Origin: Euryarchaeota archaeon UBA59
Lineage (GTDB): Archaea > Thermoplasmatota > Poseidoniia > Poseidoniales > Thalassarchaeaceae
Direction of reading: 5' to 3'
NCBI GenBank assembly: GCA_002505495.1
Contig: DAVI01000053.1
Location: forward strand, 36,889 to 44,909
DNA: 8,021 bases
The notes under the pieces were generated by a model, which worked only from the letters and a program-made list of their open reading frames with translations, ran no database searches and had not been told where the DNA came from. Positions 5,706 to 8,021 of the stretch are shown piece by piece. A program made the position numbers and the translations under genes. Position 1 is the stretch's first letter. Every line of letters starts with the position of its first letter.

Positions 5706-7445
5706 ATGAGTGATGAAGGACGAATCTATCGAATATCAGGACCAGTCGTGACAGCCATCGGAATCGACGCGCGCATGTATGACATGTGCCGTGTCGGCGA
5801 TGAAGGGCTGATGGGCGAGGTCATCGAACTGCACGGAGACAAGGCGGTCATCCAGGTCTACGAGGACACCTCTGGCATTCGGCCGGGTGAACCCGTAATC
5901 AACACCGGTGACACGCTGTCGGTGCAGCTGGGGCCAGGTCTGCTGACGCAGATCTACGATGGCATCCAGCGTCCGCTGGCGACCCTCGAGGAGAAGATGG
6001 GTGTGTTCATCACCCGTGGCGTAGATGCTGACGGCCTCGACATGGAGAAGAAGTGGGAGTTCACTGCCACGGTCAAGAAGGGCGACGAGGTAAGCGGTGG
6101 AGAGATCATCGGTACCGTTCAGGAGACCGAGACGATTCTGCACAAGGTCATGGTGCCCCCGAGCAAGGGTGGCACTGTCAAGTCCATCAAGTCGGGAGAG
6201 TTCAACGTCACTGAGACGGTCTGCACCCTATCAGACGGCAGCGAGTTGGCGATGATGCAGCGCTGGCCAGTGCGCTCGCCCCGCCCCTACATCCGCAAGC
6301 ACGCCCCCACCATTCCCCTCGTCACTGGTCAGAGGATTCTCGACTTCCTGTTCCCGCTCGCCAAGGGTGGGACCGCGGGCATCCCAGGTCCATTCGGAAG
6401 TGGGAAGACGGTCACACAACAGGCTCTCGCCAAGTGGTCAGACGCACAAATCGTGGTCTACATCGGCTGCGGAGAGCGAGGCAACGAGATGACCGAGGTG
6501 CTCACTGAGTTCCCCGAACTAATCGACCCCAACACCGGCAAGCCTCTGATGAATCGCACCTGCATGATCGCCAACACCTCGAACATGCCTGTGGCCGCTC
6601 GCGAGGCCTCTGTCTACACCGGCGTCACGATTGCCGAGTACTACCGTGACATGGGCTACGACGTCGCCCTCATGGCCGACTCCACCAGCCGTTGGGCTGA
6701 AGCGATGCGTGAGATTTCCTCACGACTTGAGGAGATGCCCGGAGAGGAGGGCTACCCTGCCTACCTATCCAGCCGATTGGCCGAGTTCTACGAGCGCTCT
6801 GGGCGAGTGGAGACACTCGCTGGTGGGGATGGCTCGATTTCAATCATCGGTGCGGTGTCGCCGCCCGGCGGTGACATATCTGAACCGGTCAGCCAAGGAA
6901 CCTTGCGAATCGTCAAGGTGTTCTGGGGTCTGGACGCCGGCCTTGCTCGGCAGCGCCACTTCCCGTCAATCAACTGGCTGCAGTCCTATTCGCTCTATCC
7001 GCAGTCACTCGACCCCTGGTACCGGGAGAACATCGCTCCAGACTTCCCAGAGGTGCGAACCGAGATCAGCAGCCTGCTGCAGGTCGAGGCTGAACTTCAG
7101 GAGATTGTGCAGTTGGTCGGTTCCGACGCTTTGCCCATTGACCAGCAGTTGACGCTTGAGGTCGCTCGCATGATTCGTGAGTACTTCCTGCAACAGAACG
7201 CATTCCACCCAGTGGACACCTACTCCACGCTCAAGCTGCAGTACGCCATGACCAAGGCGATTCTCACCTTCCAGGAGGAGTCGAAGAAGTCGATTGCCGC
7301 TGGAGCACTGCTCGAAGATGTGGTTAACGTACCCGCCCGCACCACCCTGATGCGAGGTAGGCTCGAGGAGGGCTATGAGGAGAAATTGGAGGGGCTCGTT
7401 GCCGACATGTGCAGCGAGATTCAAGCAGCGGCGGAGGCCAACTGA
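5706..7445 (+). CDS. atpA: A-type ATP synthase catalytic subunit A
   Basis: This encodes 579 residues, standard for subunit A. A binds and converts ADP plus phosphate to ATP at its interface with B in the A3B3 head. The N-terminal beta-barrel begins near I-Y-R-I-S-G-P-V-V. The A-specific non-homologous region lies at about 110-195 and ends before W-P-V-R. The P-loop G-P-F-G-S-G-K-T is at 228-235, with the phosphate-binding lysine at K234. G-E-R-G-N-E at 256-261 carries the catalytic glutamate E257. A-L-M-A-D-S-T-S-R-W-A is the Walker B region, and P-P-G-G-D-I-S-E-P and I-N-W-L-Q-S-Y-S-L-Y are family signatures. All expected active-site residues are present. There is no intein, although this P-loop is a well-known intein site in archaeal A subunits. 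The start ATG at 5706 follows an AAGGAAGTG leader. The gap to atpF is 24 nt. In bacterial F-type naming atpA means alpha, but this is the beta-like catalytic subunit. Confidence 0.98.
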   Translation: MSDEGRIYRISGPVVTAIGIDARMYDMCRVGDEGLMGEVIELHGDKAVIQVYEDTSGIRPGEPVINTGDTLSVQLGPGLLTQIYDGIQRPLATLEEKMGVFITRGVDADGLDMEKKWEFTATVKKGDEVSGGEIIGTVQETETILHKVMVPPSKGGTVKSIKSGEFNVTETVCTLSDGSELAMMQRWPVRSPRPYIRKHAPTIPLVTGQRILDFLFPLAKGGTAGIPGPFGSGKTVTQQALAKWSDAQIVVYIGCGERGNEMTEVLTEFPELIDPNTGKPLMNRTCMIANTSNMPVAAREASVYTGVTIAEYYRDMGYDVALMADSTSRWAEAMREISSRLEEMPGEEGYPAYLSSRLAEFYERSGRVETLAGGDGSISIIGAVSPPGGDISEPVSQGTLRIVKVFWGLDAGLARQRHFPSINWLQSYSLYPQSLDPWYRENIAPDFPEVRTEISSLLQVEAELQEIVQLVGSDALPIDQQLTLEVARMIREYFLQQNAFHPVDTYSTLKLQYAMTKAILTFQEESKKSIAAGALLEDVVNVPARTTLMRGRLEEGYEEKLEGLVADMCSEIQAAAEAN

Positions 7446-7453
7446 AGGAGTGA
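7445..7453 (+). promoter_or_regulatory. Ribosome binding site of atpB touching the atpA stop
   Basis: AAGGAGTGA begins on the last base of the atpA stop codon (TGA 7443-7445). Its GGAG core ends at 7450, 8 nt before ATG 7459. Such close packing suggests tight, possibly coupled, translation of the A and B subunits, which are needed in equal amounts. Confidence 0.6.
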
Positions 7454-7458
7454 TTGAA

Positions 7459-8021
7459 ATGAGTGCAAAAGAGTATCGAACAATAACCGACGTGAAGGGA
7501 CCGCTGGTCTTCCTCACAGACACAGAACCAGTCGCCTTTGGCGAAATCGTCAGTCTGCGACTGTCTGATGGCAGCATCAAGAACGGGCAGGTCCTAGACA
7601 CCAGCGACGACATTGTCGCCGTGCAGGTGTTCGAAGGGACCGCCGGAATCGACTTGCAGACGGGAGTGAAGTTCCTCGGCGACGTATTCCGCCTACCGGT
7701 GAGCAAGGGTCTGATCGGACGCATCCTGTCCGGCTCAGGCAAGCCGCGCGACGACGGGCCGGAGATTGTCGCGGAGAAGAACGCCGACATCATCGGCGCC
7801 GCAATCAACCCCTACAGCCGAGAGATGCCGGAGGAGTTCATCCAGACCGGCATCTCGGCCATTGACTGCTGTACCACGCTGGTGCGTGGTCAGAAGTTGC
7901 CGATTTTCTCGGCCTCGGGCCTGCCGCACAACGACATCGCGCTGCAGATCGCTCGTCAGGCGAAAATCATCTCCTCAGACGAGCCGTTCATCGTCGTGTT
8001 CTGCGCCATGGGCATCACCGC
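7459..8021 (+). CDS. atpB: A-type ATP synthase non-catalytic subunit B (3' end missing)
   Basis: 187 complete codons are visible before the window ends; the family is about 460 residues, so some 40 percent is present. B alternates with A in the head and contributes to the nucleotide sites without catalysing. The beta-barrel start (T-I-T-D-V-K-G-P-L-V-F) is followed by P-V-S-K-G-L-I-G-R-I, G-S-G-K-P, I-N-P-Y-S-R-E-M-P-E-E-F-I-Q-T-G-I-S-A-I-D and L-V-R-G-Q-K-L-P-I-F-S-A-S-G-L-P-H-N. These are classical B signatures. The last of them replaces the P-loop, so no lysine-threonine phosphate loop is present, as expected for the non-catalytic subunit. The final visible residues are V-V-F-C-A-M-G-I-T. 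One slight variation is D-C-C-T-T-L where D-G/x-L-N-T-L is common. It is 13 nt after atpA. Confidence 0.97.
   Translation, partial: MSAKEYRTITDVKGPLVFLTDTEPVAFGEIVSLRLSDGSIKNGQVLDTSDDIVAVQVFEGTAGIDLQTGVKFLGDVFRLPVSKGLIGRILSGSGKPRDDGPEIVAEKNADIIGAAINPYSREMPEEFIQTGISAIDCCTTLVRGQKLPIFSASGLPHNDIALQIARQAKIISSDEPFIVVFCAMGIT

Noticed and set aside
6387..6410. Possible intein in the atpA P-loop
   Set aside because: This site hosts inteins in several archaea, but here G-P-F-G-S-G-K-T and its flanks are uninterrupted and total length is normal.
7720..7750. G-S-G-K-P in subunit B as a nucleotide-binding P-loop
   Set aside because: This short motif is a standard part of the B family near residue 93. 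The true P-loop position is degenerate, so B remains non-catalytic.
7005..7808. Long open frame on the minus strand (267 codons) across the end of atpA and start of atpB
   Set aside because: It is antisense to two strongly conserved genes and its product shows no recognisable motif. Such frames are common opposite coding sequence with this composition.
1..8021. CRISPR array, tRNA or rRNA genes, insertion sequences, attachment sites, defence genes
   Set aside because: No regularly spaced repeats, tRNA-like folds, transposase motifs or terminal inverted repeats were found. The window is almost fully occupied by core ATP synthase genes.

Overview
The window is most of an A-type (A1Ao) ATP synthase operon, read on the + strand in the order H-I-K-E-C-F-A-B. 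Part of a divergent methyltransferase gene lies at the left edge. All eight ATPase genes were recognised from protein motifs. Seven are complete; atpB runs off the right edge. Subunit D, usually next in archaeal operons, would lie beyond the window.

Organism: the A-type subunit set and gene order, purine-rich Shine-Dalgarno leaders (GGAGG or GGTGA type) before nearly every gene, moderately high GC, and a subunit I ending in R-L-x-x-V-E-W plus E-P-F-G-F all point to a euryarchaeon. A marine Thermoplasmatota-like lineage (Marine Group II / Poseidoniales type) is my best guess from overall impression. The sequence does not prove it, and some bacteria carry related V/A-type operons.

Layout. Positions 1-254 (- strand): N-terminal part of a class I SAM-dependent methyltransferase. 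Positions 255-375: divergent intergenic region with a candidate TATA element and a perfect 7-bp inverted repeat over the ahaH ribosome binding site. Positions 376-693 ahaH, 734-3322 atpI, 3375-3683 atpK, 3725-4291 atpE, 4310-5368 atpC, 5382-5681 atpF, 5706-7445 atpA, 7459-8021 atpB (5' part). Intergenic gaps are 13-52 nt, so one polycistronic transcript is likely. No stretch over 300 bases lacks a gene.

How they work together: I and the K ring form the membrane ion-translocating part. H and E are the coiled-coil peripheral stalks. C links the rotor to the K ring, and F belongs to the central stalk. A (catalytic) and B (non-catalytic) form the hexameric head. Ion flow between I and K turns the rotor and drives ATP synthesis, or the reverse.

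This is a core energy operon, not an accessory or defence system, and I see no undescribed system in it. The most unusual parts are subunit I (862 residues, with about 120 extra residues between its two functional arginines and a long cysteine-containing loop), subunit K (a signal-peptide-like N-terminus and a partly altered ion-site motif), and a dyad symmetry at the operon's first ribosome binding site.
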